A stretch of DNA of 64,000 bases, from NCBI GenBank assembly GCA_017555875.1, contig JAFZFN010000013.1, positions 1-64,000 on the forward strand. The letters run 5' to 3'. The DNA comes from Bacteroidaceae bacterium. GTDB taxonomy: Bacteria > Bacteroidota > Bacteroidia > Bacteroidales > Bacteroidaceae. This document shows, in pieces, positions 34,162 to 42,972 of this stretch. Below the pieces are notes generated by a model. That model worked only from the letters and a program-made list of their open reading frames with translations, searched no databases and was not told where the DNA came from. Made by a program: the position numbers and the translations under genes. Position 1 is the stretch's first letter; each line of letters starts with the position of its first letter.

Positions 34162-34731
34162 ATGAAAAAAGACAACCTGAAAGGCCAACATCGTATCAAC
34201 GAACAGATACGCGCCAAAGAAGTCCGTATTGTCGGTGACAACATTGAACCTACCGTAGTTTCTATCCATGAAGCGCTGAGAATAGCCGAAGAGAATGAGG
34301 CTGACCTCGTGGAGATCTCACCGAACGCCGTTCCGCCTGTTTGCAGAATTATTGATTACTCAAAGTTCCTGTATCAGCTTAAGAAGAAACAGAAAGAACT
34401 CAAAGCAAAGCAAGTCAAGGTCGAAGTGAAGGAAATCCGTTTCGGACCCCAGACCGATGATCACGACTACAACTTCAAGCTGAAGCACGCGATTGGTTTC
34501 CTCCAAGATGGTGATAAGGTGAAGGCTTATGTGTTCTTCAAGGGTCGTTCAATCCTCTTCAAGGAACAGGGCGAGGTGTTGCTCCTCCGTTTTGCCAACG
34601 ACCTCGAAGAGTATGGTAAGGTAGACCAGATGCCCGTACTCGAGGGTAAGCGCATGACTATCTTCATCTCACCGAAGAAGGCAGGTGCTCCCAAGAAGGA
34701 CAAACCCGCGGCTCCTAAGGCTGAAGAGTAA
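34162..34731 (+). CDS. infC: Translation initiation factor IF-3
   Basis: The protein is 189 residues. The N-domain opens [20 protein letters not shown] and includes [20 protein letters not shown]; the lysine-rich linker is [20 protein letters not shown] and the C-domain has [22 protein letters not shown]-3 binds the 30S subunit, keeps the subunits apart and checks start codons. Unlike the AUU start of E. coli, this one begins with ATG, so self-control through a rare start is not expected. An acidic/alanine tail follows. The gene sits in its standard place before rpmI. Confidence 0.97.
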   Translation: MKKDNLKGQHRINEQIRAKEVRIVGDNIEPTVVSIHEALRIAEENEADLVEISPNAVPPVCRIIDYSKFLYQLKKKQKELKAKQVKVEVKEIRFGPQTDDHDYNFKLKHAIGFLQDGDKVKAYVFFKGRSILFKEQGEVLLLRFANDLEEYGKVDQMPVLEGKRMTIFISPKKAGAPKKDKPAAPKAEE

Positions 34732-34802
34732 AAAGAAAAAAGCGGCTGCGCAGGCTAGTACGCACCGTTTATATATTAATAATTAATTAACAATTAACAA
34801 AC

Positions 34803-35000
34803 ATGCCAAAAGTTAAGACTAATTCCGGTTCAAAGAAGCGTTTTACACTCACCGGAACAGGTAAAATCAAGAGAAAACACGCTTTCCACAGTCACATCTT
34901 GACTAAGAAGACTAAGAAGCAGAAGCGCAACCTCGACCACTTCACACTCGTGCACAGCGCAAATGTGAATTCAGTTAAGGAACTTCTCTGCTTGAAGTAA
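34803..35000 (+). CDS. rpmI: 50S ribosomal protein L35
   Basis: The 65-residue basic protein starts [20 protein letters not shown], followed by [20 protein letters not shown], the L35 pattern. It is a late-assembling large-subunit protein. It lies 71 bp after infC and 110 bp before rplT, as in most bacteria. Confidence 0.97.
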   Translation: MPKVKTNSGSKKRFTLTGTGKIKRKHAFHSHILTKKTKKQKRNLDHFTLVHSANVNSVKELLCLK

Positions 35001-35050
35001 TCTTAAAAAAGTTAAGCGAGTTAATCTACATCACAATTATTAATCGGATG

Positions 35051-35088
35051 GTTAGCAACTAAAGTCTGCACAGAACAGCAGCGCTAAC
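35051..35088 (+). promoter_or_regulatory. Hairpin in the rpmI-rplT spacer, possible L20 control site
   Basis: GTTAGC (35051-35056) pairs with GCTAAC (35083-35088), and inside CTGC (35066-35069) pairs with GCAG (35078-35081). L20 represses its own operon in other phyla through an mRNA mimic of its rRNA site; a similar use here is inferred from position only. Confidence 0.35.
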
Positions 35089-35110
35089 ATCTAAAAAAAG
35101 AAACAAAACT

Positions 35111-35461
35111 ATGCCAAGATCAGTAAATCATGTTGCTTCAAGAGCAAAGAGAAAGAAAATTTTAGGTTTGACCCGTGGTTACTTCGGTGCCCGTAAGAAC
35201 GTGTGGACCGTAGCCAAGAATACTTGGGAGAAGGGTCTCACTTACGCTTACCGCGACCGTAAGAATAAGAAACGCAACTTCCGTGCGTTGTGGATCCAGC
35301 GTATCAACGCTGCCGCTCGCCTCGAGGGTATGTCTTATTCTCAGCTCATGGGTGCATTGCACAAGGCTGGTATCGAGATCAACCGTAAGGTGCTCGCAGA
35401 CCTCGCAATGAATCATCCTGAGGCTTTCAAGGCTATCGTAGCTAAGGCTAAGGCTGCTTAA
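35111..35461 (+). CDS. rplT: 50S ribosomal protein L20
   Basis: The 116-residue basic protein opens [20 protein letters not shown] and continues [16 protein letters not shown] and RIEGMSY-like [20 protein letters not shown], typical for L20. It binds 23S rRNA early in assembly. It is the last gene of the operon and is followed by a strong terminator. Confidence 0.97.
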   Translation: MPRSVNHVASRAKRKKILGLTRGYFGARKNVWTVAKNTWEKGLTYAYRDRKNKKRNFRALWIQRINAAARLEGMSYSQLMGALHKAGIEINRKVLADLAMNHPEAFKAIVAKAKAA

Positions 35462-35523
35462 TAAAGCACCTAAAGCGGATTAGATAGCAACCCGCAAAAG
35501 GGATGTTATTTAACATGATAACG

Positions 35524-35550
35524 AAAAAAGAGGCTCCGGCCTCTTTTTTT
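35524..35550 (+). terminator. Terminator of the thrS-rplT operon
   Basis: AAAAAAGAGGC, loop TCCG, then GCCTCTTTTTTT. A compact, strong hairpin. Confidence 0.88.
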
Positions 35551-35566
35551 TATGGAAAATAGTTTC

Positions 35567-35574
35567 TATATTTG
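35567..35574 (+). promoter_or_regulatory. -7 box (TATATTTG) upstream of the 6S RNA
   Basis: TATATTTG lies after the rplT terminator. A transcript from about 35580 would run through 165 nt of plain AT-rich sequence into the 6S-like RNA; either it is a long precursor or a nearer, weaker promoter exists. Confidence 0.45.
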
Positions 35575-35745
35575 CAGAAGAAAAAGGAGGGTATGTCATC
35601 TGTAAACGATGAACAAAAACCTCCAGAATAGCGTTCTTTGAAGTGTATTTGAAATGAGAAATGGAGAATTGGATGTAAACGCATGCAAACCTCAATAACG
35701 GAGTTGCTCTTTCTCAATTCTCAATTTTTAATTTTAATTTAACAT

Positions 35746-35921
35746 AGTCGTGTCGGTATAGACTGGGAAACTCATCAAACAATTCTGAAAACCGAGGAAA
35801 GCTTCGACTTCCAATGGCGGGCCACGCCCCGTAAGGGGTAACCTTGAGTCGGTGGATTACAAAGGGGGCGAGCACTCAAATCCTATCTCTCGGAGTTTCA
35901 TCGCATCATTCCGGCACGACT
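35746..35921 (+). ncRNA. ssrS: 6S RNA, Bacteroidales-1 type
   Basis: The ends AGTCGTGTCGG (35746-35756) and CCGGCACGACT (35911-35921) form a closing stem around a 176-nt RNA. Inside are GCCACGCCCCGTAAGGGG hairpin sequence and GAGGAAAGCTTCGACTT paired regions. Size, long closing stem and the position right after rplT match the Bacteroidales-1 RNA motif, which was described downstream of L20 genes and later assigned as the 6S RNA of this order. 6S RNA mimics an open promoter and holds housekeeping RNA polymerase in stationary phase. Judged by position and end pairing, not by a covariance model. Confidence 0.75.
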
Positions 35922-35934
35922 CTTTTTATAACAA

Positions 35935-35969
35935 AAAAGCACTGAGAAAACTCAGTGCTTTTTGTATTT
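35935..35969. terminator. Terminator between 6S RNA and rpmE
   Basis: AAAAAGCACTGAG pairs with CTCAGTGCTTTTT around AAAA. It serves both the rightward 6S RNA and the leftward rpmE gene. Confidence 0.85.
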
Positions 35970-35985
35970 TGGATAGGTGTTATCC

Positions 35986-36240
35986 TTACTTCTTCTGTGC
36001 GCGAGCGTAGCGGCTCATGAACTTGTCTACGCGACCAGCGGTGTCAACGAGCTTAGACTTACCAGTGTAGAAGGGGTGAGAAGTGTTAGAGATTTCGAGC
36101 TTGATCAAGGGATAAGTCTCGCCTTCAAATTCGATAGTTTCCTTTGTTGCGCAAGTTGAACGTGAAAGGAAGCAGTCGCCGTTTGACATGTCTTTGAATA
36201 CTACGGGACGATAGTTCTCAGGATGAATACCTTTTTTCAT
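35986..36240 (-). CDS. rpmE2: 50S ribosomal protein L31, type B
   Basis: The 84-residue protein opens [20 protein letters not shown] and has [20 protein letters not shown] and [20 protein letters not shown], the type B L31 pattern. The CxxC zinc motif of type A is absent, as in zinc-independent forms. I chose the ATG at 36240; the frame extends to 36345 but that part overlaps the promoter region. Its promoter (36316-36347) leaves a leader of about 70 nt. Confidence 0.95.
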   Translation of the reverse strand: MKKGIHPENYRPVVFKDMSNGDCFLSRSTCATKETIEFEGETYPLIKLEISNTSHPFYTGKSKLVDTAGRVDKFMSRYARAQKK

Positions 36241-36315
36241 TGTTTTATTTCGTTTAAAATAGTTATTACTTCTGTTTATTGCTGGTAACAATAAGGTGTA
36301 ATGGTTTTCGGACGG

Positions 36316-36347
36316 CAAAGGTACAACTTTAATCTTGAATGACAAAG
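36316..36347 (-). promoter_or_regulatory. Promoter of rpmE2
   Basis: On the minus strand TTTG (36347-36344), 20 bp, TACCTTTG (36323-36316): full consensus. Confidence 0.7.
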
Positions 36348-36455
36348 TTTTTCACCCTTTTTTATGCTTTAAAATAGGGCTTTTGTCATGTTCCCTTGGC
36401 CATGACGGAGATTATGACTAAATTTGTCTTCTTTATTAAAGAAATGTTTGATGAT

Positions 36456-37427
36456 ATGACAAAAGAAAGTTTGCGAATCGTATATATGGGTACTCCCGAC
36501 TTTGCAGTGGAGAGTTTGCGCTGCCTCGTTGAGGGCGGATATAATGTCGTGGGTGTTGTGACTGGACCTGATAAAGCCGTGGGACGCCATGGTAGCGTAT
36601 TGCAACCTACACCCGTAAAACAGTATGCCGTGGAGCATGGATTGCGTGTGCTGCAGCCCGAGAGGTTGAAGGATGAGGCTTTCATCGAGGAGTTACGTTC
36701 TCTTGAGGCGGACCTTCAGATTGTTGTGGCCTTCCGTATGCTACCTGAAGTGGTGTGGAGCATGCCTCGTCTCGGCACTTTCAATCTGCACGCATCGCTA
36801 CTCCCTCAGTATCGCGGTGCAGCCCCCATCAACTGGGCTGTCATCAATGGCGACACAGAGACGGGCGTGACCACCTTTTTCCTCAAACACGAGATAGACA
36901 CCGGGGCCGTAATACGCCAAGTACGTGTGCCCATCAGTGACACAGACTGCGTAGGAGATGTGCATGACCGACTCATGCTGCTCGGAGGCCGTGTGGTGTG
37001 TGACACTGTGGATGCTATCATCGACGGATCTGCTACCTCAACACCGCAAGAGGAGATGATTACCGAAGAGCTGCGTCCTGCTCCAAAGATATTCAAGGAT
37101 ACTTGCCGTATTGATTGGAGTTGCTCAGCCAAGCAGGTCTACGACTTCATCCGTGGTCTCTCTCCCTATCCTGCAGCGTGGACTGCTTTGGTGGCTCCCG
37201 ATGGAGTGGAGACGGTGCTAAAGATCTATGAAACGGAAAAGGTCGGTAAGGTTGTGGCGGGTCATCCATGTGGCTCGATAGAGACCGACGGCAAATCATA
37301 CCTCTATGTATATGCAGCCGATGGAGTGCTCAGCATTCGCACTCTTCAGCTGGCAGGAAAGAAGCGTATGGGGGTAGGGGACTTCCTCCGTGGCTCGCGC
37401 CTTGGTGAAGGGTATATGGTGAAGTAG
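36456..37427 (+). CDS. fmt: Methionyl-tRNA formyltransferase
   Basis: Fmt formylates Met-tRNA for initiation, using 10-formyl-THF. The 323-residue protein opens SLRIVYMGTPDFAVESLRCL and has the signature LHASLLPQYRGAAPINWAVI. The catalytic Asn, His and Asp lie in FNLHASLLP and in FFLKHEIDTGAVI. The C-terminal OB-like domain for the tRNA follows (RGLSPYPAAWTAL and on). I chose the ATG at 36456 (MTKESLRIV); the frame is open to 36396, but family members start close to the IVYMG strand. It is followed by a bidirectional terminator at 37462-37492. Confidence 0.95.
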   Translation: MTKESLRIVYMGTPDFAVESLRCLVEGGYNVVGVVTGPDKAVGRHGSVLQPTPVKQYAVEHGLRVLQPERLKDEAFIEELRSLEADLQIVVAFRMLPEVVWSMPRLGTFNLHASLLPQYRGAAPINWAVINGDTETGVTTFFLKHEIDTGAVIRQVRVPISDTDCVGDVHDRLMLLGGRVVCDTVDAIIDGSATSTPQEEMITEELRPAPKIFKDTCRIDWSCSAKQVYDFIRGLSPYPAAWTALVAPDGVETVLKIYETEKVGKVVAGHPCGSIETDGKSYLYVYAADGVLSIRTLQLAGKKRMGVGDFLRGSRLGEGYMVK

Positions 37428-37461
37428 GGTAGCGGTGTTCGTTCCCTTACGTAAGTACAAT

Positions 37462-37492
37462 AATAGCCGACTCGCATGTGTGGTCGGCTATT
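37462..37492. terminator. Terminator after fmt
   Basis: AATAGCCGAC pairs with GTCGGCTATT around 11 bases, then TTATTT. Between convergent genes. Confidence 0.8.
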
Positions 37493-37521
37493 TATTTAGG
37501 AACAAACGGCTTTGGGCAACG

Positions 37522-39459
37522 TCACTTCTTTCTTTTCTGAGAGAATGAGGCGCTGAAACTGGCCGATGCTGTGGTGGTATAAAAGGCGCTAAACTTAAGT
37601 TCGGTGTCGGTCAACTCAAAATTGGCGCTAAAGGAGATGTATCTACAGCTTCGCAGATTGCCCTCTGTTGCTTTTGCTTTGCCATTACGCAGTTGCAAGG
37701 GGAGGTATTTGTTTGAGAACGACACACCATTGCCTGTGTTGCCAGTGACGCCTATGACAAGCTGGTTGTCATCATTAATCTTGACGACGAATGTGGTGGA
37801 CCCATCGTTGCTTATGGCCGTTCGGCTAGCGCTGAAATAGAGAGGTCCGTACTTTTTTATGTAGTCGAAGATTCTCTTGTCGTTTCTCCATATCTGCAAC
37901 TCCTCCTCGGTGGGTAAGAGTTGTGAAGGCTCACTAATGGGATATATCCACAATGTGGCTTTTGTGATAGGGGGGTGGTTATAGTGTCTGTTAGTGCAGT
38001 AGCCAGCCTCAAACATTTTGTACGTAGGCAACTGTGTTTTATCATACACCTGCGTTGCTGTCGGCAGTTTTGATACCGCTTTTATGATTTTCTTGGCATA
38101 GTTTGGCGAATAGCTTGGCGTGTGTTTGATGATGTAGCTCACCACGTCGGCATCCCAGGTCATTCCCTTGTGTTCGCGCAAGAATTTCTTAAAATCCTTA
38201 TAACTATATTTCCCCATATCGCACAGCGCATACCTGAGCAGCTTCATGTGTGGGTCGAGGTACGAGAATATATAGCCCAAGTCGCTCCATTCGCTTACCT
38301 CCAGCTCCCCCTTGTCGAGATACTTGATGAAGCAGTCATATGCACTCTTCACTTTGTCGTCGGTGGAGGCGAATGTCTCTTCATATAGCTCGAAGGCGCG
38401 CTTTTCTTCCACCGATAGTCCCCTTGCTGCGCCACCAATCCAGTTCACTGCGAGCACATTGCCTCGTGTAGCGGCTACCTCCATCATGGGGGCCATGTCT
38501 GTCTTGGTGAGTTTATACAGTATCAATGCGTATTGCACAATCAGATTATCGTCGTCCCACGCTTGCTGCTTGTCAAAGGCGGGCAGCTGACTGGCAATCT
38601 CTTTCCAATCCAACTCGGCTATGCCCCCATAGAAATCCTTGTTGACATAGGCATATACGAAGTCGGTAGGCGAGGTGCGGCAGTGCTTCAGTGCTTTGTA
38701 CAGTTCCTTTGCTACCGAGAGGTCTATAGCCCATTTGGCCACCTCGCACAGCTTGTCCTTCGCAGGTTCGTACCCTCCGGCATAGGCCATGGCCAGCATG
38801 GCGTTGGGGTATTGCTTGTTCAGGTCGGGATAGGTCAGTGCCAATCGATAGAGTCCTTCGGACGAAGCTAATGAAGCAGCCTTTCCATACCATTTGCGGG
38901 CATGGTCACTATTCTTCAATTTCGAGTATAGGTTGCCTATCTCAAGATAGCTTTCCACCAAGCTGTCATTGGGCACTTCATCTGCGAGTATCATGCTTGC
39001 CAGTGCGGCCTCGTCGCTGTTAGGGAATTGTTTGATATAGCTATTCAGAGCCTCTTCGCTGTTGCTACGGAGTGCTTCCACGAGCTTTTCTTGCTGCTGT
39101 TTCTTGCTTTGTGCTTGCGCCACATACCTATTACATATAGGTAGTCGCTGCTTGGCTACGGGATCTGTGGGGTTGTACTTGAGCAATGCCTGATATCGCT
39201 TTTGTGCTTCGCCATAGCGTTTGGCAGCATAGGCGCTATTGCCTTGGCTGAGCAGGGTCTCGCAGTTTTTGGCACGCTGTAATCCTTCAGACACACGGGT
39301 GTAGTCACCGCCCGCTGCTGTAGTCATGGCTGCTTGGTACAAAGCCACCGAGGCGGCATAGTCTCCTTCCTCGAAGGCTGCCTTTGCCGATGCCTCTTGC
39401 GCTATGCCTTGTGTCACTAATGCGATGAGCAGTGCCAAGGCTAAGAATATACGTTTCAT
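37522..39459 (-). CDS. Secreted TPR/Sel1-like protein of unknown function
   Basis: The protein is 645 residues with a clear signal peptide (MKRIFLALALLIALVTQGIA). The N-terminal third has TPR-like helices: AKAAFEEGDYAASVALYQAA, GNSAYAAKRYGEAQKRYQAL and YLEIGNLYSKLKNSDHARKW. A Sel1-like middle follows (NVLAVNWIGGAARGLSVEEK, FELYEETFASTDDKVKSAYD). The last ~150 residues form a beta-rich domain with FVVKINDDNQLVIGVTGNTG and a polar tail. I do not recognise that end. It lies 24 bp after a poly-serine membrane protein gene and is likely co-transcribed. It may act as a periplasmic scaffold; that is a guess from fold only. Confidence 0.6.
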   Translation of the reverse strand: MKRIFLALALLIALVTQGIAQEASAKAAFEEGDYAASVALYQAAMTTAAGGDYTRVSEGLQRAKNCETLLSQGNSAYAAKRYGEAQKRYQALLKYNPTDPVAKQRLPICNRYVAQAQSKKQQQEKLVEALRSNSEEALNSYIKQFPNSDEAALASMILADEVPNDSLVESYLEIGNLYSKLKNSDHARKWYGKAASLASSEGLYRLALTYPDLNKQYPNAMLAMAYAGGYEPAKDKLCEVAKWAIDLSVAKELYKALKHCRTSPTDFVYAYVNKDFYGGIAELDWKEIASQLPAFDKQQAWDDDNLIVQYALILYKLTKTDMAPMMEVAATRGNVLAVNWIGGAARGLSVEEKRAFELYEETFASTDDKVKSAYDCFIKYLDKGELEVSEWSDLGYIFSYLDPHMKLLRYALCDMGKYSYKDFKKFLREHKGMTWDADVVSYIIKHTPSYSPNYAKKIIKAVSKLPTATQVYDKTQLPTYKMFEAGYCTNRHYNHPPITKATLWIYPISEPSQLLPTEEELQIWRNDKRIFDYIKKYGPLYFSASRTAISNDGSTTFVVKINDDNQLVIGVTGNTGNGVSFSNKYLPLQLRNGKAKATEGNLRSCRYISFSANFELTDTELKFSAFYTTTASASFSASFSQKRKK

Positions 39460-39483
39460 TATCGTAGAGGTTGTTGTGTGTGT

Positions 39484-40587
39484 TTACAGTTTAAAGTGCT
39501 TTTTCAGCATGTCCACTCTGCGGAAGTTGTCATCGCGTTCCATTTGGTCATCTGTGAGCACATACAATTGGTACACCTTCTTCTCAAGGTTATCAATGAT
39601 GGGTGCGATGTCCTCTTTCTTCACGTACTTCAGCACCCTGGTGTTCAGTTTTTCGGTGATGGTGCCGTTGCTGCTTACTACAAAATAGGATTTCCACACA
39701 CCGGCGATGTCGACCCTCATCGTTGCCGCCTTTTTGTTGCGCTCCTCTCTCACGCGGTCGAGCTCCCAGCTCAGTTTGCGGCTCAAGTCATCGTTCGATG
39801 CATCATCGATGGCCTCTCTCAATGTTTTCAATGCTTGAGGATAATCGCCCTTTTCTATGATTTGCTCCACCTTGTCCATGGTCTTGTCAAACTTGTGCTC
39901 TGCAACCATGTCGGGCACTTTCCATCCAAAGAACCACACCAGCACCACTATGCCAATCAATACGAGGCAGCCAAAACACCCGTCTACATCATCTGACGAT
40001 GATGATGACGATGAAGAAGATTTCGACGACGTAGAGGATGATGACGACGATGCATTTCCCTTCACGAGTCCGCAGATGGCATATGCTGTAAATGTCTCCT
40101 GGTCATCGCTGTAGCGTGCACACATCTTCGCATCTTCGTTTGAACGTTGCAGCAACAGTCCGCGCGAGCGGTTCAGCTTGCCATCGCGAAACTCACCCAC
40201 GAAATAGCGTTTAATCGTGTCGCCATCCTCATCTTTCATCGGACAGTAGCTGTAGAACCCTACGCCGTTGGGTATTCCCTTGCTGTCCACCTCGCCGTAG
40301 AAGTAGTCATATTGATACTTGCTCTTCTCGGCGCATACGATTAGCTTCATCGGTTTTCTCTCGCTGCGTTCTTGGAATTCCTTCAGGTATAGCCTCAGAC
40401 GCAACTTGTCGCAGTCGTCCAGCTTACGCAGATTAGGCAGTTCCTCTAATACTTTTGACAGATACGTCATGTTCATGCGAGCTTGCTGCAATGCATTTTC
40501 TTCAGAGAACGAGTCTTTGCTGTAGTCACGGTCCGTCGTTGGCATATCCCATTGGTCAATCAATCCTTTCAACTTATTCAATTCCAT
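39484..40587 (-). CDS. Poly-serine linker membrane protein with MORN-like segment, unknown function
   Basis: This 367-residue protein has a soluble N-terminal part (helical, MELNKLKGLIDQWD) followed by a MORN-like stretch YDYFYGEVDSKGIPNGVGFY and YFVGEFRDGKLNRSRGLLLQ. A run of about 20 serines with a few threonines and lysines (near 180-198) comes next. One membrane helix is CFGCLVLIGIVVLVWFFGW. After it lies a helical part with KGDYPQALKTLREAIDDASN, a TPR-like unit, and a small beta domain IAGVWKSYFVVSSNGTITEK. No signal peptide; the first half is probably cytoplasmic and the last part periplasmic. It precedes the secreted TPR protein, with which it may work. No known family recognised. Confidence 0.55.
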   Translation of the reverse strand: MELNKLKGLIDQWDMPTTDRDYSKDSFSEENALQQARMNMTYLSKVLEELPNLRKLDDCDKLRLRLYLKEFQERSERKPMKLIVCAEKSKYQYDYFYGEVDSKGIPNGVGFYSYCPMKDEDGDTIKRYFVGEFRDGKLNRSRGLLLQRSNEDAKMCARYSDDQETFTAYAICGLVKGNASSSSSSTSSKSSSSSSSSSDDVDGCFGCLVLIGIVVLVWFFGWKVPDMVAEHKFDKTMDKVEQIIEKGDYPQALKTLREAIDDASNDDLSRKLSWELDRVREERNKKAATMRVDIAGVWKSYFVVSSNGTITEKLNTRVLKYVKKEDIAPIIDNLEKKVYQLYVLTDDQMERDDNFRRVDMLKKHFKL

Positions 40588-40923
40588 AAAATGTTATCGT
40601 GTTATGTTTTTAATATTCGTTTTCTCGACTACAAAGTTAGTCAATATATTGACAAGTTGCAAATCGGCCGAAGGCAATGAGAGGGTGCGCCACTTACGAC
40701 ACACCCTTCCACATCTGCTCACGGTTAACAGCCAACTTCTTGTTGATACCAAAGATACCAGTTGTTTTCTATAGGAGTAGCTGTGTTATGTATAATTAAA
40801 TAAGCAGTAAACTACCGAGGTAATTAATTATTTTTTTTCTATATACTCTATAGAGTTAGTATGGTATCAATGGTATCACTTGGCTCAACCGCAATCTGGA
40901 GTTATACCTTGTAATAAAGTTCA

Positions 40924-41106
40924 TCACATCGGTGTTTGGAAGAACTGCCCTCTCTCGTCATTGTTTGGTTGACTGAAATAGGTCTTGACAAGTTCCTTTT
41001 CGATACTACTTTCATAGGTGTGTTCATCGGCACGCAACTTGGCCAGTACCTCCTCCAAAATCTCGTCAGCGAATAGGTCGTTTTGCGTCTTATAGCTGCA
41101 GAAAAT
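40924..41106 (-). pseudogene. Open but start-less fragment (~60 codons)
   Basis: The minus strand is open from a TAG at 41107-41109 to the TGA at 40924-40926 and reads FCSYKTQNDLFADEILEEVL then a polar helical stretch ending FFQTPM. There is no start codon at the left end. Composition looks like real protein, so it may be the C-terminal relic of a gene. Not recognised. Confidence 0.3.
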
Positions 41107-41170
41107 CTAGGGCTAGACGAGCGCTCGTCTCTTCATAGATCAGATTTAATCTATACCTAGATTTCATCGA

Positions 41171-41418
41171 CTACCCTTCGTTGCCATACGGCTCGCCAAG
41201 ATACATCAAGACGAACGCCAACTGCTTAGGGGTGAATGCCTCGCCGAACGTGAGTAACCAGTGGCCTCCAAGGCCGGTAGCAATCCATCAGCTCGATGGA
41301 TGTATTGGTTGAACAAACGCAATGCCGACTTACGGATCAAGTGCGGGCTATACAGAAGGGCGAGATCACCTTTGTTATTCGGGTAGTTACCCAATCGTTG
41401 TACAATCTTTATATCCAT
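41171..41418 (-). pseudogene. DUF4248-like gene with a frameshift
   Basis: From the ATG at 41418 the frame reads MDIKIVQRLGNYPNNKGDLA, then LLYSPHLIRKSALRLFNQYI and LPALEATGY. After GGTTAC the reading continues well only in another frame: LTFGEAFTPKQLAFVLMYLG with EPYGNEG and a TAG at 41171-41173. The order GxxxLAxLYxP ... LxxLGY ... FTPxQxxxIxxxLGEP is that of DUF4248 proteins, small Bacteroidales proteins often next to HU-like and VirE/primase genes of mobile islands. One indel near 41260 splits it. In its present form it would make a 70-residue nonsense-tailed product. Confidence 0.5.
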
Positions 41419-41729
41419 TCTCTTATACCTAATTTATATGTTGTTAATACTCTATGGTAGGTCTGCCACTCGTCGGCTTCCAACCACGCCAGCAAAGGTA
41501 CTACACGGCCTTGACGCTTTAGGGATAAGCCTGTTTCGGCCTCTGCGTACACAAAATTACTGCTTATCGTATCCGTTGTCAAGGACACATTTTTTTTACA
41601 CCTCATTTCGCTGCTTTCTATCTCAAGGTACGGCCGATTGCAACGCCGATTGCAAATCTGCCGTAACGAGCTTTTGGCTGTTTCAGACATCAACCATTTG
41701 TGCTGAGGTGATTTTTTTACACGCTCTAG

Positions 41730-41760
41730 TTGCTTTTCTCAGTCCTTCAACGTATATTTG
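41730..41760 (+). promoter_or_regulatory. Promoter of the Sel1-DUF1963 gene group
   Basis: TTGC at 41730-41733 and TATATTTG at 41753-41760, 19-20 bp apart; leader about 57 nt to the ATG at 41822. Confidence 0.65.
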
Positions 41761-41821
41761 CACAGTAGTAGTAAGATGATGAAACCGTTTGGGGACGTCA
41801 AAACAAACCATTCACAATACC

Positions 41822-42946
41822 ATGATAAGATTCTATAACGGTGAAATGTGCAGATCCATCTCGCAGGACGAGGTGGAGGGTATCAGAGTGTTGGCCCAGA
41901 GTGGCGATGCGGTGGCTTGCTTCAAGATGGGGCGCCTGGTCCATTCCGCTCATGACCTGTCGGCCAGTGAGGACTATCTCATCACAGCACAGCGCTGGCT
42001 CACCAAAGCACAGCAGGGTGGGGTGGTGGAGGCCGATGTGGCCTTGGCCATAATGATGCTTAATGGCGAGATAGAGCCCTATAACCCCAGAAAGGCCATC
42101 GGCATGCTTGAGGAAGCCTTGAAGAAGGAGAACGAATTTGCTGCCTATCAACAACTGGTCAACCTGATATACGGACGCTTCGGCTACAAAAAGGATATTG
42201 ACTTGGCCGAGCATATACTTGACCAACTGCTCGAACGGAGCACCAATCCATGGTTCTACGACCTCAAGGGCGAGGTGCTGCAGGAGAGAGGGAGGTTCGC
42301 CGACTCTGAGCCGTGGTTAATCAAGGCCATAGAGGGTGGGGTGACCTACTCGTATTTCAGCCTGGCTCTCGCGCAAGGATATGACAACAATTTCGAGCTG
42401 AGAGACTGGGATGCCATGATAGAAACCTTTCGCAAAGGGGCCGACGAGGGCAACACCTCGTGCTTGTGCTATTTTGCCTACAACCAAATGGATTGGTATA
42501 AGACCCTCGGCCAAGAGCAGACCGAAGAGCGCGATGAGTGCCGAAGCAACATCGTGCAGGTCTTGGAAGAGTGTGTCGATGGCTTCAACGGCACCGCGGC
42601 CGAACTGCTCGGCGACATTTACCGCGAGGGCCTCTGCGATGTCCCCGTCGACTACGAGTCGGCGTGGCAATGCTACCTAAGAGGTGCTGACTATTATTGC
42701 TTGGGCAGCTGCTATGCCAAGATGTACGACATGGTGTTGCAGGGGCAGGTGGACAGGGGTGCCAACCGCCAGGAATACCTGGAGCAGTTTGCCGTCTTTG
42801 GTGCCCGAATGCGCGACGCCCACATGCAGGACGAGACGGTGCGCATGTATCGCAATGGTCGCCTGACGCGCTATGCCGCCGAGATAGAGATGTTTCACCT
42901 ACCCGAGGTCGAGAGGCGGAGTCCGGAAAACGGAACGCTTGACTGA
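41822..42946 (+). CDS. Sel1-repeat protein
   Basis: The cytoplasmic protein is 374 residues and has no signal peptide. It consists of Sel1/TPR-type helix pairs: GDAVACFKMGRLVHSAHDLS, AQRWLTKAQQGGVVEADVAL, AIMMLNGEIEPYNPRKAIGM and further units ending GADYYCLGSCYAKMYDMV. Such solenoids bind other proteins. I start at the ATG at 41822 (MIRFYNGEMC); upstream codons to 41789 begin with TTG. It is the first of four genes reading right (next start 26 bp on), so it is probably in an operon with the DUF1963 gene. No enzymatic motif. Confidence 0.65.
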   Translation: MIRFYNGEMCRSISQDEVEGIRVLAQSGDAVACFKMGRLVHSAHDLSASEDYLITAQRWLTKAQQGGVVEADVALAIMMLNGEIEPYNPRKAIGMLEEALKKENEFAAYQQLVNLIYGRFGYKKDIDLAEHILDQLLERSTNPWFYDLKGEVLQERGRFADSEPWLIKAIEGGVTYSYFSLALAQGYDNNFELRDWDAMIETFRKGADEGNTSCLCYFAYNQMDWYKTLGQEQTEERDECRSNIVQVLEECVDGFNGTAAELLGDIYREGLCDVPVDYESAWQCYLRGADYYCLGSCYAKMYDMVLQGQVDRGANRQEYLEQFAVFGARMRDAHMQDETVRMYRNGRLTRYAAEIEMFHLPEVERRSPENGTLD

Positions 42947-42972
42947 ACGCTAACGCCAAACCCTTCACTCAT

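Larger units (their letters stand above)
40588..41821. other. Largely gene-free 1.2-kb region with decayed genes
   Basis: AT-rich sequence without intact genes. It holds a frameshifted DUF4248 gene (41171-41418), a start-less open stretch (40924-41106) and, at the right end, the promoter of the Sel1 gene. Around 40800-40880 the sequence is a plain AT tract with a CTATATACTCTATAGAG inverted motif. The region looks like the scar of a lost element. Confidence 0.5.

Noticed and set aside
41409..41693. 95-codon minus-strand ORF upstream of the DUF4248 remnant
   Set aside because: No recognisable features, overlaps the remnant's start, and the composition is unlike protein.
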